A DNA stretch of 64,000 bases from Mycobacterium paraterrae (GCF_022430545.2 NZ_CP092488.2:496001-560000); one strand, 5' to 3'. Positions 48,827 to 57,906 are shown, numbered from the stretch's first letter. The notes: generated by a model from the sequence alone, not told the origin. Translations and numbers: made by a program.

Positions 48827-49356
48827 GACACGAACGCCACATCCGAGACCTTCACGCCGTCACCGACTTTCTGCACGGCGATGCGCATCCGGAAGTACTG
48901 CGCAGCCTGCTCACCGGCCTCCGCCGACTTCACTGTCACCGCTACCAGCACGCTGCCCTGGTCGCCGTTCTGCGACTCCAGGCCGGCGTCGGTGACCGTA
49001 CCGAGCGATCTCGTTTTCGCCTGCTTGGCGTTGACGATGTAGGTCTGCTTGTGCTGGGCGAAGCTGTCGGCGAATGCGCCAACGGCGAGGTCCATGATGC
49101 GCTGCGCATCGGCGTCGACATGCTCGAAATCCACGGTGCTGAGGTTTACGGCGACGTCCTGCGCGGTCCGCACGAAAAGATCGCGCTGCGCTTCGTTGCG
49201 CTCGGCCCGGTAGGTCCGGAACCCAAGCCAGCCGACCAGACCGGCCAATGCGACCGCCGCTATCAGAGCAGCGACGAGGGCACTTCGAACAACTTGCGCG
49301 GGGGGCGGGTCCGGCACCACGTAAACGACATCGGGCTCGGCCTCATCGTCGCGCAT
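48823..49356 (-). CDS. Mce-associated membrane protein
   Basis: 177 residues with one membrane helix (LVAALIAAVALAGLVGWLGF, about residues 29-48) after a short acidic cytosolic tail, then the same coiled segment and NTF2-like fold as its partner downstream (FEHVDADAQRIMDLAVGAFADSF, in pieces). ATG 49356 chosen over TTG 49365. The two form an orphan Mas pair. Confidence 0.87.
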   Translation of the reverse strand: MRDDEAEPDVVYVVPDPPPAQVVRSALVAALIAAVALAGLVGWLGFRTYRAERNEAQRDLFVRTAQDVAVNLSTVDFEHVDADAQRIMDLAVGAFADSFAQHKQTYIVNAKQAKTRSLGTVTDAGLESQNGDQGSVLVAVTVKSAEAGEQAAQYFRMRIAVQKVGDGVKVSDVAFVS

Positions 49357-49386
49357 ATTCCCCAAGCTACGTGGTCATTCGGCGAC

Positions 49387-49863
49387 TTAGACCGAAGCTG
49401 CCGCATTCTCCAGGTCGGCGATGACAATCTTTCGCATGCCGTACATCGCCTGGGTGGCCGCGGCGGCCACCGCCGGATCCGGGTGACTGAGCAATTCGTA
49501 GAGCCGCTGCGGTACCACCTGCCAACTCAGACCGAACTTGTCCTTGCACCAGCCACACTGCGACTCCTGCCCACCCTCGGAGGTCAGCCTGTCCCAGTAG
49601 TAGTCGACCTCGTCCTGGTCGGCGCAGTTGATGGTGAAGGACACCGCCTCGGTGAAATGGAAGTGCGGGCCGCCGTTGATCCCCATGAAGCGTTGCCCGT
49701 CGAGAACAAAGCTGCCGGACAGCACCGAGCCCGGCTCGCCGGGTCCGGCGTCGGTGGTTCGGTTCAGGCCCTCGAGGCTCGAGTTCGGGAAAATCGAGGC
49801 GTAGAACGTCGCCGCCTCTTCGAGGTTGTTGTCGAACCACAGCGTCGGTGTGATCGAGGGCAT
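49387..49863 (-). CDS. VOC family protein (PhnB/3-demethylubiquinone methyltransferase-like)
   Basis: 158 residues. ITPTLWFDNNLEEAATFYAS, GPHFHFTEAVSF and CGWCKDKFGLSWQVVPQRLY are typical of the PhnB-like VOC family, despite the misleading name of the family. Metal-binding fold; enzymatic role unknown. Confidence 0.9.
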   Translation of the reverse strand: MPSITPTLWFDNNLEEAATFYASIFPNSSLEGLNRTTDAGPGEPGSVLSGSFVLDGQRFMGINGGPHFHFTEAVSFTINCADQDEVDYYWDRLTSEGGQESQCGWCKDKFGLSWQVVPQRLYELLSHPDPAVAAAATQAMYGMRKIVIADLENAAASV

Positions 49864-49966
49864 GCGCTCTCCTAAATGTCTCGGAAGGTGTCATGGAGGT
49901 AGACCCCGGCGAACGCCAAAACTCATCTGAGTAACGTCGAAGTGCGATCGACCGAGAGGACCGCCC

Positions 49967-50830
49967 GTGACTGCCGTGCGAAGCACTCCCAAGACCGTCG
50001 AGTTTGCCGGGACTCAGGGGCTCACCCTGATCGCCGACGAGTGGGGTCGCAGAACCGAGGCGTCCGTCGACAAGCCCAGCATCTTGATGCTGCACGGCGG
50101 CGGCCAGAACCGGCATTCGTGGAAGAACACCGGTCAAATCCTGGCCGACAACGGCTTTCATGTGGTGGCGCTGGACAGTCGCGGGCACGGCGACAGCGAC
50201 CGCTCCCCCAGCGCCGACTATGACATCGAGACGTTGGCGGCCGACGTGATGCACGTCCTGGAGACCATCGGCCGGCCGGTGATCTTGATCGGCGCCAGCA
50301 TGGGCGGGCTCACCGGCATCCTGGTGGCCGACCGGGCCGGACCGGAGCGGGTCACCCGGTTGATCCTGGTCGACGTCGTACCGCGGTTCGAAAAGGACGG
50401 CAGCGCGCGTATCCGCGACTTCATGTTCAGCGGATTGCACGGGTTCGCCACCCTCGACGAGGCGGCCGATGCCGTCGCCGCCTACCTGCCGCACCGGAAG
50501 AGGCCGCGCAGCCCGGAAGGATTGAAAAAGAACCTCCGGCTGCGCGACGGTCGTTGGTATTGGCACTGGGACCCGGCGTTCATGACCAAGCCCGGCGACG
50601 ACCCGGAATTGCGCACCGAGAATTTCGAGCGCGCCGCGGCCGACCTGAAGATCCCGGTGCTGCTGATCCGCGGCAAGCTCTCCGACGTGGTCAGCCCCGA
50701 GGGCGTGAAGCACTTTCTGGACACGGTGCCCAACGCCGAGTTCGTGGAACTGCCCGGCGCGGGTCACACCGCCGCCGGCGACGACAACGATGCGTTCAGC
50801 GACGTCGTGGTGACGTTCGCCGGCCGCTAG
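49967..50830 (+). CDS. bpoB: Alpha/beta hydrolase BpoB (putative non-heme peroxidase)
   Basis: 287 residues, GTG start. Catalytic Ser in GASMGG (about residue 110), oxyanion stretch LMLHGGGQNRHSW, Asp in RGKLSDVV and His in GAGHTAAG. The family name comes from cofactor-free haloperoxidases; the physiological reaction is ester or lactone hydrolysis. From memory it corresponds to Rv1123c. Stop overlaps the convergent gnd2 by 4 bp. Confidence 0.9.
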   Translation: MTAVRSTPKTVEFAGTQGLTLIADEWGRRTEASVDKPSILMLHGGGQNRHSWKNTGQILADNGFHVVALDSRGHGDSDRSPSADYDIETLAADVMHVLETIGRPVILIGASMGGLTGILVADRAGPERVTRLILVDVVPRFEKDGSARIRDFMFSGLHGFATLDEAADAVAAYLPHRKRPRSPEGLKKNLRLRDGRWYWHWDPAFMTKPGDDPELRTENFERAAADLKIPVLLIRGKLSDVVSPEGVKHFLDTVPNAEFVELPGAGHTAAGDDNDAFSDVVVTFAGR

Positions 50831-51855
50831 CCGCCGACGCCGGGCTTCTCCGCGTGCCCACCGAACTGCTTGCGCATCGCCGACAGCGCCTTATTGGCGA
50901 AATCGTCGAGACTGCGTGAAGCGAACCGAGACTGCAACGCGGTGGTGAGCACCGGCGCCGGCACGCCCTCGTCGATCGCCGCGATCGCGGTCCAGCGACC
51001 CTCACCCGAGTCGGACACGCGGCCGGAGAATTCCTTCAGCTCGGGAGACTCGTGCAACGCGATTGCGGTCAGATCGAGCAGCCACGAGCCGACGACGCTG
51101 CCGCGGCGCCACAGCTCGGCGACGTCCTCGATGTTGAATTCGTACTGGTACGCCTCGGGGTCCGACAGCGGGGCGGTCTCGGCGTCGCCGGCCTCGATGC
51201 GCTTACCGATGTCGGCGTTGCGCAGGATGTTCAGCCCTTCGGCGATCGAGGCCATCATCCCGTACTCGATACCGTTGTGAACCATCTTGACGAAGTGGCC
51301 GGCTCCGGACGGCCCGCAGTGCAGATAACCCTTCTCTGGTTGCGCGACCTCACCGTCGCGCCCCGGCGTGCGCGGCGCGGCGTCGACTCCCGGGGCGATG
51401 ACTGAGAAGAGCGGCTCGGCGTGTTCGAAGGCGTAGTCGTCGGCGCCGATCATCAGACAGTAGCCACGCTCGCGGCCCCAGACACCGCCGCTGGTACCGC
51501 AGTCGATCAGGTGAATTCCCTTCTCGGACAACAGTTTTGCGTGCTTGAGATCGTCCCGGTAGTACGAGTTGCCACCGTCGATGATGATGTCGCCGGATTC
51601 CAGGGTTTTGGCCAGATCCTCAATCACCCCCGTGGTGATAGTGCCGGCAGGCACCATCACCCAGACGACACGCGGCGCGGACATCTTCTCGGCCAGCTCT
51701 TTGAGCGAATAGACGCCGGTGGTGTTCTTTTCACCGGCCATCGCCTTGACGGCATCCTCGCTGTGGTCGTAGACAACCACTTCATGGCCGTGGTCGGCCA
51801 CGCGGCGGGCGATGTTGGCGCCCATTCGGCCCAAGCCGATCATCCCTAGCTGCAT
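50827..51855 (-). CDS. gnd2: 6-phosphogluconate dehydrogenase, decarboxylating, Gnd2
   Basis: 342 residues, the short GndA/YqeC class. NAD(P) motif IGLGRMGANIARRV (residues 6-19), substrate block IIDGGNSYYRDD and catalytic Lys region GPSGAGHFVKMVHNGIEYG. Produces ribulose-5-phosphate and reduced cofactor. It lies 25 bp downstream of zwf1, so the first and third steps of the oxidative pentose phosphate pathway are in one operon. Confidence 0.95.
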   Translation of the reverse strand: MQLGMIGLGRMGANIARRVADHGHEVVVYDHSEDAVKAMAGEKNTTGVYSLKELAEKMSAPRVVWVMVPAGTITTGVIEDLAKTLESGDIIIDGGNSYYRDDLKHAKLLSEKGIHLIDCGTSGGVWGRERGYCLMIGADDYAFEHAEPLFSVIAPGVDAAPRTPGRDGEVAQPEKGYLHCGPSGAGHFVKMVHNGIEYGMMASIAEGLNILRNADIGKRIEAGDAETAPLSDPEAYQYEFNIEDVAELWRRGSVVGSWLLDLTAIALHESPELKEFSGRVSDSGEGRWTAIAAIDEGVPAPVLTTALQSRFASRSLDDFANKALSAMRKQFGGHAEKPGVGG

Positions 51856-51880
51856 GTCGCTCTGTTCTCCTTGGTAGTGG

Positions 51881-53272
51881 TTACTTGTCCAGCCACGGCT
51901 CTTGCCAGCCGCGATGTCCTTTCAGTAAGTCGCGCGCCGCGTCCGGGCCCCACGTGCCGGGGTCGTATCGGTGAATCTTGCCGGGTTGATCCAGCAACGG
52001 CTGCACGATGCGCCAGGTCTCTTCGATGCCGTCCTCGCGGGCGAACAACTGGTGATCGCCGTTCAACGCGCCGTGCAGCAATCGCTCGTAGGGCAGCAGC
52101 GGCTCGCCCAGATCCCGCGTAAACGACGAGTCGAGATGCAGGTCGTGCCAGCGGTCGCCGTCGATGGCGGTCAACTGCAGACGCAGACCGGGATCAGGGT
52201 CGATGCGCAGCACGATCTGGTTTGGTTCGGCCCGTCGCCGGTCCGGCAGGAAGGCTAGCGACGGGACGCGGTGGGTGAACAGCCGCACCTCGGTGACGCG
52301 CTCGGCGAGCGCCTTGCCCGCCCGCAGAAAGATCGGCACCCCGGCCCAGCGCCAGTTGTCGATCTCCACCCGCAACGCGACGAAGGTCTCGGTCGTCGAC
52401 TTCGCGGCCACCCCGTCGATGTCGGTGTAACCGACGTACTGCCCTCGCACGTATCGCTCCGGGTCGATCGCCGGTATGGCCCGCAGGACGTCGGCCTTCT
52501 TGTCGTTGAGATCGTCGGCGCTCGGCCCGACGGGCGGCTCCATCGTGACCCCGGCGAGCACCTGGAGGAGGTGGTTTTGCACCACGTCACGCAGCGCCCC
52601 GACGCTGTCATAGAAGCTGCCGCGGTCCTTGACGCCGAAGTCCTCGGCCATCGTGATCTGGATTTCGGCGATGCTGCTGCGGTCCCACAGTTCGCTCAAT
52701 GCCAGGTTGCCGAACCGCAGGTACTCCAGCTCGACGACCGGCTCCTTGCCCAGGAAGTGGTCGACCCGGAAGAGCTGGTCTTCGTCGAGCACCGCTCGCA
52801 GTCGCTCGTTGAGATCGAGCGCTGACTTCAGGTCGTGACCAAACGGCTTCTCCACCGCGACGCGGGACCCCTTGAGCAGGTCGGCCTCGGCCAGACGCTC
52901 GACGATCGGCGCGAACAGCGACGGCGGCATCTCCAGGTAGAACAGGCAGCTCGAGGTGGAGCCGATCTGCTTCTTCAGGGCGTCGTAGAGCGCGGAATCG
53001 GTGACATCACCATGCAGGTAAGACAGCCGCTTGGCGAGGCGGTCGAAGACTTTGCTGTCGACCTTCTCGCCGGCGCCTTCGATGGCTTTGCGCGCCCGCT
53101 TGACCAACTCCTCGACGCCGATGTCGTCGCTGGCGACGCCCACAATTGGGCAGTCCAGCAGCTTCCGCCGCTCCAGCCGGTAGAGCGCTTGAAAAGTCAT
53201 CTTGCGGGCTAGATCGCCGGTGATGCCGAAAATCACCAGCAGGTCTGAGGAGTGAGCGTCGGATTCGACCAA
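51881..53272 (-). CDS. zwf1: Glucose-6-phosphate 1-dehydrogenase Zwf1
   Basis: 463 residues. NADP motif FGITGDLARKM (residues 15-25), EKPFGHDL, active-site RVDHFLGKEPV (catalytic His in the DHFLGK block). TTG 53272 is the start: GGAGG stands six bases before it and no closer ATG or GTG fits. First gene of the zwf1-gnd2 operon that supplies NADPH or F420-linked reducing power. Confidence 0.95.
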   Translation of the reverse strand: MVESDAHSSDLLVIFGITGDLARKMTFQALYRLERRKLLDCPIVGVASDDIGVEELVKRARKAIEGAGEKVDSKVFDRLAKRLSYLHGDVTDSALYDALKKQIGSTSSCLFYLEMPPSLFAPIVERLAEADLLKGSRVAVEKPFGHDLKSALDLNERLRAVLDEDQLFRVDHFLGKEPVVELEYLRFGNLALSELWDRSSIAEIQITMAEDFGVKDRGSFYDSVGALRDVVQNHLLQVLAGVTMEPPVGPSADDLNDKKADVLRAIPAIDPERYVRGQYVGYTDIDGVAAKSTTETFVALRVEIDNWRWAGVPIFLRAGKALAERVTEVRLFTHRVPSLAFLPDRRRAEPNQIVLRIDPDPGLRLQLTAIDGDRWHDLHLDSSFTRDLGEPLLPYERLLHGALNGDHQLFAREDGIEETWRIVQPLLDQPGKIHRYDPGTWGPDAARDLLKGHRGWQEPWLDK

Positions 53273-53575
53273 TCAAGACCTCCACGAGAATTCGATTCGG
53301 CTCCGGCTCAACACGCGCACACAACGCCACTTGCCCATATCGGGTATGGCGATCCCGCCGCGGACAGGATCAACCCTAAACGCGGGCGTTCGGCCCTACA
53401 ACCGGAGATGACTGTGCTTAACCGTTTGCTGTAGAGGGCAAACACGGCCTGGCTCAGAGTTTTCGAAACTGACACGCGCGGTTGCCCTTTCGGTATCCGG
53501 TCGGTTATAGCCAAGGATCACAATCCGCGTCCGATTCGACCCTGTCGCTGCGGAAGTCGTGCCCGATCAGGGAAG
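53273..53575. other. Divergent regulatory region upstream of zwf1 and the cyclase
   Basis: 303 bases without a gene. It holds the dyad CCATA-tcggg-TATGG at 53335-53349 and an inverted repeat GTTTGC/GCAAAC at 53424-53443 (eight-base loop). Either could be an operator or a transcript hairpin; neither regulator nor promoter can be assigned. Confidence 0.5.
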
Positions 53576-54379
53576 ATGCCTGGCATGCCTGCCCCCCTCA
53601 CGATCGTCGTCTATGCACTTGCTGCGCTGGTTGTCGCCGAAGCGGTGGCCATCGGCGTGCTCTGGCGGCTGTGGAGCAACAGCAAGGCGGCGATCGAGGA
53701 GTTGCAGCGGCAACCGGACCTACTCAGCTTCGGATCCAAAGCGGTCAAGACGGTGTGGCAAACCGCGAACCTGGTGCGCAAGGAGGGTTTAGGCGCGGCG
53801 GTACGCAGCTCGATCGAAGACCTTGCCGACTGGGCCGAGGTGGAGCGCCCGGATCTGGCCCGGGTGACGCAGGACGGCAAAGTCGCGATCCTGTTCTCCG
53901 ACATCGAGGAATCGACCGCGCTCAACGAGCGGGTCGGTGACCGGGCTTGGGTGCGGCTCATCGGTGAACACGACAAGCAGGTACGCAAGCTGGTCAAGGC
54001 GCATTCGGGTCACGTCGTCAAGAGCCAGGGCGACGGGTTCATGATCGCCTTCGCAAGGGCCGAGGACGCCGTGCGCTGCGCCATCGACATGCAGGACGCA
54101 TTACACCGTGATGCACAACGCAGGCGGCGCAAGGGAATTCGAGTACGGATCGGCATTCATGTCGGCCGGTCGGTGCGTCGCGGTGACGACCTGTTCGGCC
54201 GCAACGTGGCGATGGCGGCGCGCGTTGCCGCCGAGGCTTGCGGCGGTGAGGTATTGGTGAGTGACACGGTGCGCAAGGCGCTGCGCGAATGTGAGGATCT
54301 CGAGTTCGATGGCGGGCGCGACGCCGAGCTGAAAGGGTTTTCCGGTACCCACCGGCTATACGCGGTCGCCGCTGCCTAG
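53576..54379 (+). CDS. Class III adenylate cyclase, membrane-anchored
   Basis: 267 residues. One membrane helix (residues 8-30), a linker, then a complete class III catalytic domain: metal Asp109 in FSDIEEST and Asp153 in SQGDGF, Lys149 for adenine in HVVKSQGDG, and the transition-state Asn and Arg in GRNVAMAARVA. Probably active as a homodimer. From memory M. tuberculosis has only fragments here (Rv1120c/Rv1119c); this copy is intact. Confidence 0.92.
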   Translation: MPGMPAPLTIVVYALAALVVAEAVAIGVLWRLWSNSKAAIEELQRQPDLLSFGSKAVKTVWQTANLVRKEGLGAAVRSSIEDLADWAEVERPDLARVTQDGKVAILFSDIEESTALNERVGDRAWVRLIGEHDKQVRKLVKAHSGHVVKSQGDGFMIAFARAEDAVRCAIDMQDALHRDAQRRRRKGIRVRIGIHVGRSVRRGDDLFGRNVAMAARVAAEACGGEVLVSDTVRKALRECEDLEFDGGRDAELKGFSGTHRLYAVAAA

Positions 54380-54534
54380 CCTTCCCCTGCCTCAGCGAGG
54401 CGTTGCTGCAGACGATCGCGGATCTCGTCGGGCGTGTAGGCCCTGCGCCGCCGCTGATCCCGGGCGACCAGTACCCCACCGGCGGCCACCCCGACGACAC
54501 CGGCCAATCCCAGCAGCTTCCAGACGGTACGCAT
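54376..54534 (-). CDS. Small single-helix membrane protein
   Basis: 52 residues. Membrane segment LLGLAGVVGVAAGGVLVA (residues 7-24) followed by a basic turn and the helix AYTPDEIRDRLQQRLAEA. The stops of this gene and the convergent cyclase share the tetranucleotide CTAG. Function unknown; conserved-looking. Confidence 0.75.
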   Translation of the reverse strand: MRTVWKLLGLAGVVGVAAGGVLVARDQRRRRAYTPDEIRDRLQQRLAEAGEG

Positions 54535-54590
54535 CGGCTCAGGTTATGCGGGACTGCATTCCGGCGAGGCCGGTATGTGCATATGGTTCG

Positions 54591-55289
54591 GTGGTGGATA
54601 CGCACACGGTGAGCTTGAGCCAAGCCCTGGAACACACCAGGACCGGCGACATCTGGCTGTTTCGCGGGCATTCCGGGCCTGACCGCGCGATCCAGACCAT
54701 GTCGAACAGCCCGGTCAACCATGTCGGCATGACGGTCGCGATCGAGGACCTACCGCCCCTGATGTGGCACGCCGAACTTGGCGACAAGTTGACCGATGTC
54801 TGGAGCGCAAGCAATCACCGCGGCGTGCAGCTCAACGATGCGCGGGAGTCGGTCGAGCGGTGGCTGAACCATTACGGGCAGCGGTGCTGGTTTCGGCAGC
54901 TGACGCCGGACATCAAGCACGAGCAGGAGAACCAGCTGCTGCGGGTCATCGCTCGGATGGACGGCACGCCCTTTCCGTCCACCACGCGGCTGACCCTGCG
55001 GTGGCTGCGCGGTCAAGTCCCCACCAGGTATGACTGGGTGCGAGGCCTGCCCTGGATCGATTCCCGGGTTCGCGAGTCGACCCGCAAGCGCAGGGCCGAG
55101 CAACGCAAGGCCGGATTCGAATCCGCCTATTGCGCAGAGACAGTCGCTGTCACCTACGAGGAGATGGGGCTGATCGAAACCGAGAAGCGGTCGAATTGGT
55201 TTGACCCGGGCCGGTTTTGGAGCGGTGACGATCTGCCGCTGATCGAGCCGTACCGGCTGGGCAACGAAATCTCAGTAGTAGCCGACTGA
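54591..55289 (+). CDS. YiiX-like permuted NlpC/P60 cysteine hydrolase
   Basis: 232 residues from GTG 54591 (ATG 54546 would add 15). The order His then Cys is visible: NHVGMTVAI (about residue 42) and SAYCAETVAVTYEEMGL (about residue 182), as in circularly permuted papain-like amidases of the YiiX/LRAT group. TGDIWLFRG marks the N-terminal strand. Probable lipid or peptide hydrolase, cytosolic as no signal peptide is seen. Confidence 0.78.
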   Translation: MVDTHTVSLSQALEHTRTGDIWLFRGHSGPDRAIQTMSNSPVNHVGMTVAIEDLPPLMWHAELGDKLTDVWSASNHRGVQLNDARESVERWLNHYGQRCWFRQLTPDIKHEQENQLLRVIARMDGTPFPSTTRLTLRWLRGQVPTRYDWVRGLPWIDSRVRESTRKRRAEQRKAGFESAYCAETVAVTYEEMGLIETEKRSNWFDPGRFWSGDDLPLIEPYRLGNEISVVAD

Positions 55290-55297
55290 GGTGCCCC

Positions 55298-55696
55298 TCA
55301 TCCCCAGAACTTGGCCCGGGCCTCGTCGGTGACCGGCGTGAACAGGTTGACCAGGTTGCCGTCCGGATCTCGGAACAGCAGCGCCCGATTGCCCCATGGC
55401 ATCGTCGTCGGCGCTGTGACAACGTCACCGACGTGCGGACGCAATCGCTCGTATTCGGCGTCCACGTCATCGACGAGAAACTCGATGATCGCGCTGCGGT
55501 TGGCGGCCGGTTCGGCCGAGCCGGCGGCGAACAACGGCACGGTTTTGTCGCTGCCGATCGCCAAGGTGCCTGCTGCAGTGCCGATTTCAGCGAAAAGCTC
55601 GTTGCCCCACGCCGCGGCGGTCTCGGTCACCTTCTCGTAGAAGTCGACGAGCCGCGGCACGTCGGCGGTAATGATCCGGGTTGATACGAATTTCAT
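55298..55696 (-). CDS. VOC family (glyoxalase-like) protein
   Basis: 132 residues, two beta-alpha-beta-beta-beta modules: STRIITADVPRLVDFYEKVT and LLFRDPDGNLVNLFTPV with the metal-ligand-type Glu/His replaced in part, so activity is unclear. ATG 55696 (MKFVSTR) is the family start. Confidence 0.87.
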   Translation of the reverse strand: MKFVSTRIITADVPRLVDFYEKVTETAAAWGNELFAEIGTAAGTLAIGSDKTVPLFAAGSAEPAANRSAIIEFLVDDVDAEYERLRPHVGDVVTAPTTMPWGNRALLFRDPDGNLVNLFTPVTDEARAKFWG

Positions 55697-55744
55697 GTCG
55701 GGGATGCTAGGTGGGCCCTGTGACAAGACCCTGGGACAAGAGAG

Positions 55745-56080
55745 TCAGAGCGGCGTCCAGATCTTGTTGTTCCAGAATCCCCACGCTCGCGCGGTCATGT
55801 TCCACATCACCTGAGCGCCCGGGGCCCACGGCGGCGGAGGCGGTTGCGGCGGCGCCCACACCGGCGGAACCCCCCAGGGGCCGTTGCCCATCGCGCCGCC
55901 CTGACCTGCCGAGCGTTGCCAGTCGTGGCACACGTTCCAGTCCCAGTCGTAGATGCTGCCCCAACTCGCATCCCAGGGCTGACCCGGACACCAATGAAAG
56001 GCCGGTGGCGCCGCGTGCGCAGTTCCGCACGCGAAGAACGCCATCGCAAGTAGCCCGGCCACGCGCTTCATAGTCGCCAT
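55745..56080 (-). CDS. Secreted protein of the HWCPG / WDWNVCH family (copy 1)
   Basis: 111 residues, signal peptide KRVAGLLAMAFFACGTAHAA then FHWCPGQPWDASWG, YDWDWNVCHDW and a Pro-rich stretch. The two Cys of CPG and VCH probably form a disulfide. The same pattern occurs in the plus-strand gene at 57488, so they are family members separated by 1.4 kb. Function unknown. Confidence 0.82.
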   Translation of the reverse strand: MATMKRVAGLLAMAFFACGTAHAAPPAFHWCPGQPWDASWGSIYDWDWNVCHDWQRSAGQGGAMGNGPWGVPPVWAPPQPPPPPWAPGAQVMWNMTARAWGFWNNKIWTPL

Positions 56081-56118
56081 CACCGAAGAGTGTGCCCTAG
56101 CCCGGGGACGCCCATACG

Positions 56119-56634
56119 CTAAACCGCACGCCGCGCAGGAGGAGGCACCCACGCCTGCAGGATTTGTCGACCGATCAACTGGCAGTTATGGGTGAACGCC
56201 AACGTCTGGGCCGCTGCGGTGAACTCCTGATTGCTGATCACGATGCTCTTCGCGCAGCCGTGGTGCCGCGCGCCAGCGACGACCTGCTGAACGGCGGCGA
56301 CCCCCACGGGCTTGCCGAGCCGCTTGCATTGCACTGCCACTGACCTGTCGTCCCGTCGGGCGATCAGGTCGACGCCATAGTCGCCACTGGCAGGGGTGAA
56401 CGTCACCTGCCAGCCGGCCCGCCGCAGTCGCGTCGCCACGTAATCCTCGAACTCCGTTCCCGTCATCGCGTCGATCGCCGCCATGCCGTCGTCGGACCGC
56501 CGACCTTCGGCCGCCAACACCAGTGCCAGCACCGCACCGACGACGGCCCCAAAAAAGCCCACCTTGACGCTGTGGCCGACGAGACCTGCAAACACCGCGA
56601 GATAGACCGGCAGGAACAGGTAGGTGATCTTCAT
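56119..56634 (-). CDS. Membrane-anchored Mrr-type restriction endonuclease
   Basis: 171 residues. Two membrane helices in the first 42 residues, then a Mrr_cat domain with TGTEFEDYVATRLRRAGW and the PD-(D/E)XK site GDYGVDLIARRDDRSVAVQCK (Asp in GVDLI, Gln-x-Lys in QCK). The nuclease would sit at the cytosolic face of the membrane. It is in a block of small envelope proteins, not next to a methylase. Confidence 0.86.
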   Translation of the reverse strand: MKITYLFLPVYLAVFAGLVGHSVKVGFFGAVVGAVLALVLAAEGRRSDDGMAAIDAMTGTEFEDYVATRLRRAGWQVTFTPASGDYGVDLIARRDDRSVAVQCKRLGKPVGVAAVQQVVAGARHHGCAKSIVISNQEFTAAAQTLAFTHNCQLIGRQILQAWVPPPARRAV

Positions 56635-56681
56635 GTCGGGCTGATGCTAGCGGCGCTCACCGACATTGGTCCCGCGCTCGG

Positions 56682-57017
56682 TTAGCTCTGCAACTCGTCG
56701 TCCGAGGTGACGATGCGCCGCCGAGTCTCGGCGACGGCGCGCCGCACTTCGGCGTTTTCGCGTCTGGCGTTGGCGTCCTCACGCTGTTTGCGTTCGGCGA
56801 CCCGCTGCAGTCTCTCCCGCTCCCGCTGCTCCGTGGCGCCCTCGCGTTCGTCGGCGCGACGCTCACGGTCATCCGCTAGCTGCTCGCGCTCGTCGGCGAT
56901 TCGGTCCCGCTCGTCGGCGAGACGTTCGCGCTCGTCAGCGACCTGCTCGCGGCGGGAGAGCTCATCTTGGCGCCGCGCCAGCGCATAGTCGTGTTGATCA
57001 TGGTTGCCGGTAACCAC
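56682..57017 (-). CDS. Charged coiled-coil protein with heptad repeats
   Basis: 111 residues, GTG start. Residues 27-65 consist of seven-residue units based on ADERERL / ADERDRI / ADEREQL, giving a long Arg/Glu-rich alpha-helix. No other domain. It could be a scaffold or a low-complexity DNA-near protein; I do not recognise a characterised family. Confidence 0.75.
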   Translation of the reverse strand: MVTGNHDQHDYALARRQDELSRREQVADERERLADERDRIADEREQLADDRERRADEREGATEQRERERLQRVAERKQREDANARRENAEVRRAVAETRRRIVTSDDELQS

Positions 57018-57078
57018 GCATCTATTAAACGCCTCGACGAAGCCGTCGGCGAGGCGCCGTCACGCGAGCGGACCTAGG

Positions 57079-57288
57079 TCATCTGCCCTGATAGGGCTCG
57101 CAGGCTAAGCCGTCTTGGTCGCGGTCGAGTTGCGACCGGTAGGCGGGATCGGTGGACGGGATGTTGTATCGACCGTCGGCGTGCGCCTCGCTGCAGTTGC
57201 GGTACGGCGGGTCGGCCAACGCAGTTGGAGCGGCGGCAATCCCAAGGCCCACCAGCAGTGATGCGGTGACGAACGCGGTACGCAACAT
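57079..57288 (-). CDS. Secreted Excalibur-domain protein
   Basis: 69 residues. Signal peptide MLRTAFVTASLLVGLGIAAA ending near ALADP, followed by an Excalibur (extracellular calcium-binding) domain with NCSEAHADG and the D-x-D-x-D-G-x2-C-E motif DRDQDGLACE. Two Cys form the expected disulfide. Confidence 0.92.
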   Translation of the reverse strand: MLRTAFVTASLLVGLGIAAAPTALADPPYRNCSEAHADGRYNIPSTDPAYRSQLDRDQDGLACEPYQGR

Positions 57289-57487
57289 GAGAACCCCTAA
57301 CGCTGTCCAGGGTGGTTATCGGCGAGCCTAAAGCGTGGCGGTTCGCTCGGCGGACATTCGAGACGGCACATAAAGGACTCATACGCGCATCGAAAAATGG
57401 GGCATTCTCCCCACGATTTCACGCCGCGAATACGCGACGCTGAAGCTAGCCGGCGTGCGGGGCCGGCATCCGACGGAAGGCACGACC

Positions 57488-57826
57488 ATGGTGCGACGAG
57501 TCGCAACGGGTTTGGTGACGGCAGCTGTGGCAGCGGGGAGTCTGGCGTGTGGCGGCATTGCCCGCGCCGACGACAACGGCTGGGGACCGCCCCATCATTG
57601 GTGCCCCGGCGAAGAACCCCGGCCGGCAACCGGCAATCACGTCACCGACCCGCTGAATTGGGACTGGAACGTGTGCCACACCTACTACTTCCTCTGGCCC
57701 GGGATGGGCAACGTCTCGAGCCTGATCTGGGACGGCGACAATCCCCCGCCGAAACCTCCGCCGCCGACCGGGCTCTATTGCGACATGCCGTCCTTCACCA
57801 ATTGCCGGATAGGCAATCACCCCTGA
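57488..57826 (+). CDS. Secreted protein of the HWCPG / WDWNVCH family (copy 2)
   Basis: 112 residues. GGAAGG ribosome site, signal peptide MVRRVATGLVTAAVAAGSLA ending near ARADD, then HHWCPGEEPRP, NWDWNVCHTYYFLWPG, a Pro-rich stretch and two more Cys (YCDMPSFTNC). Paralogue of the gene at 55745-56080. Confidence 0.83.
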   Translation: MVRRVATGLVTAAVAAGSLACGGIARADDNGWGPPHHWCPGEEPRPATGNHVTDPLNWDWNVCHTYYFLWPGMGNVSSLIWDGDNPPPKPPPPTGLYCDMPSFTNCRIGNHP

Positions 57827-57906
57827 GCGCAATTCGGAATATGCGAAGCCACGAAAATATCTTCAAGTCATGCGTCGCCGGAGCACCCTCGCGTTAGTCT
57901 TTGCCG

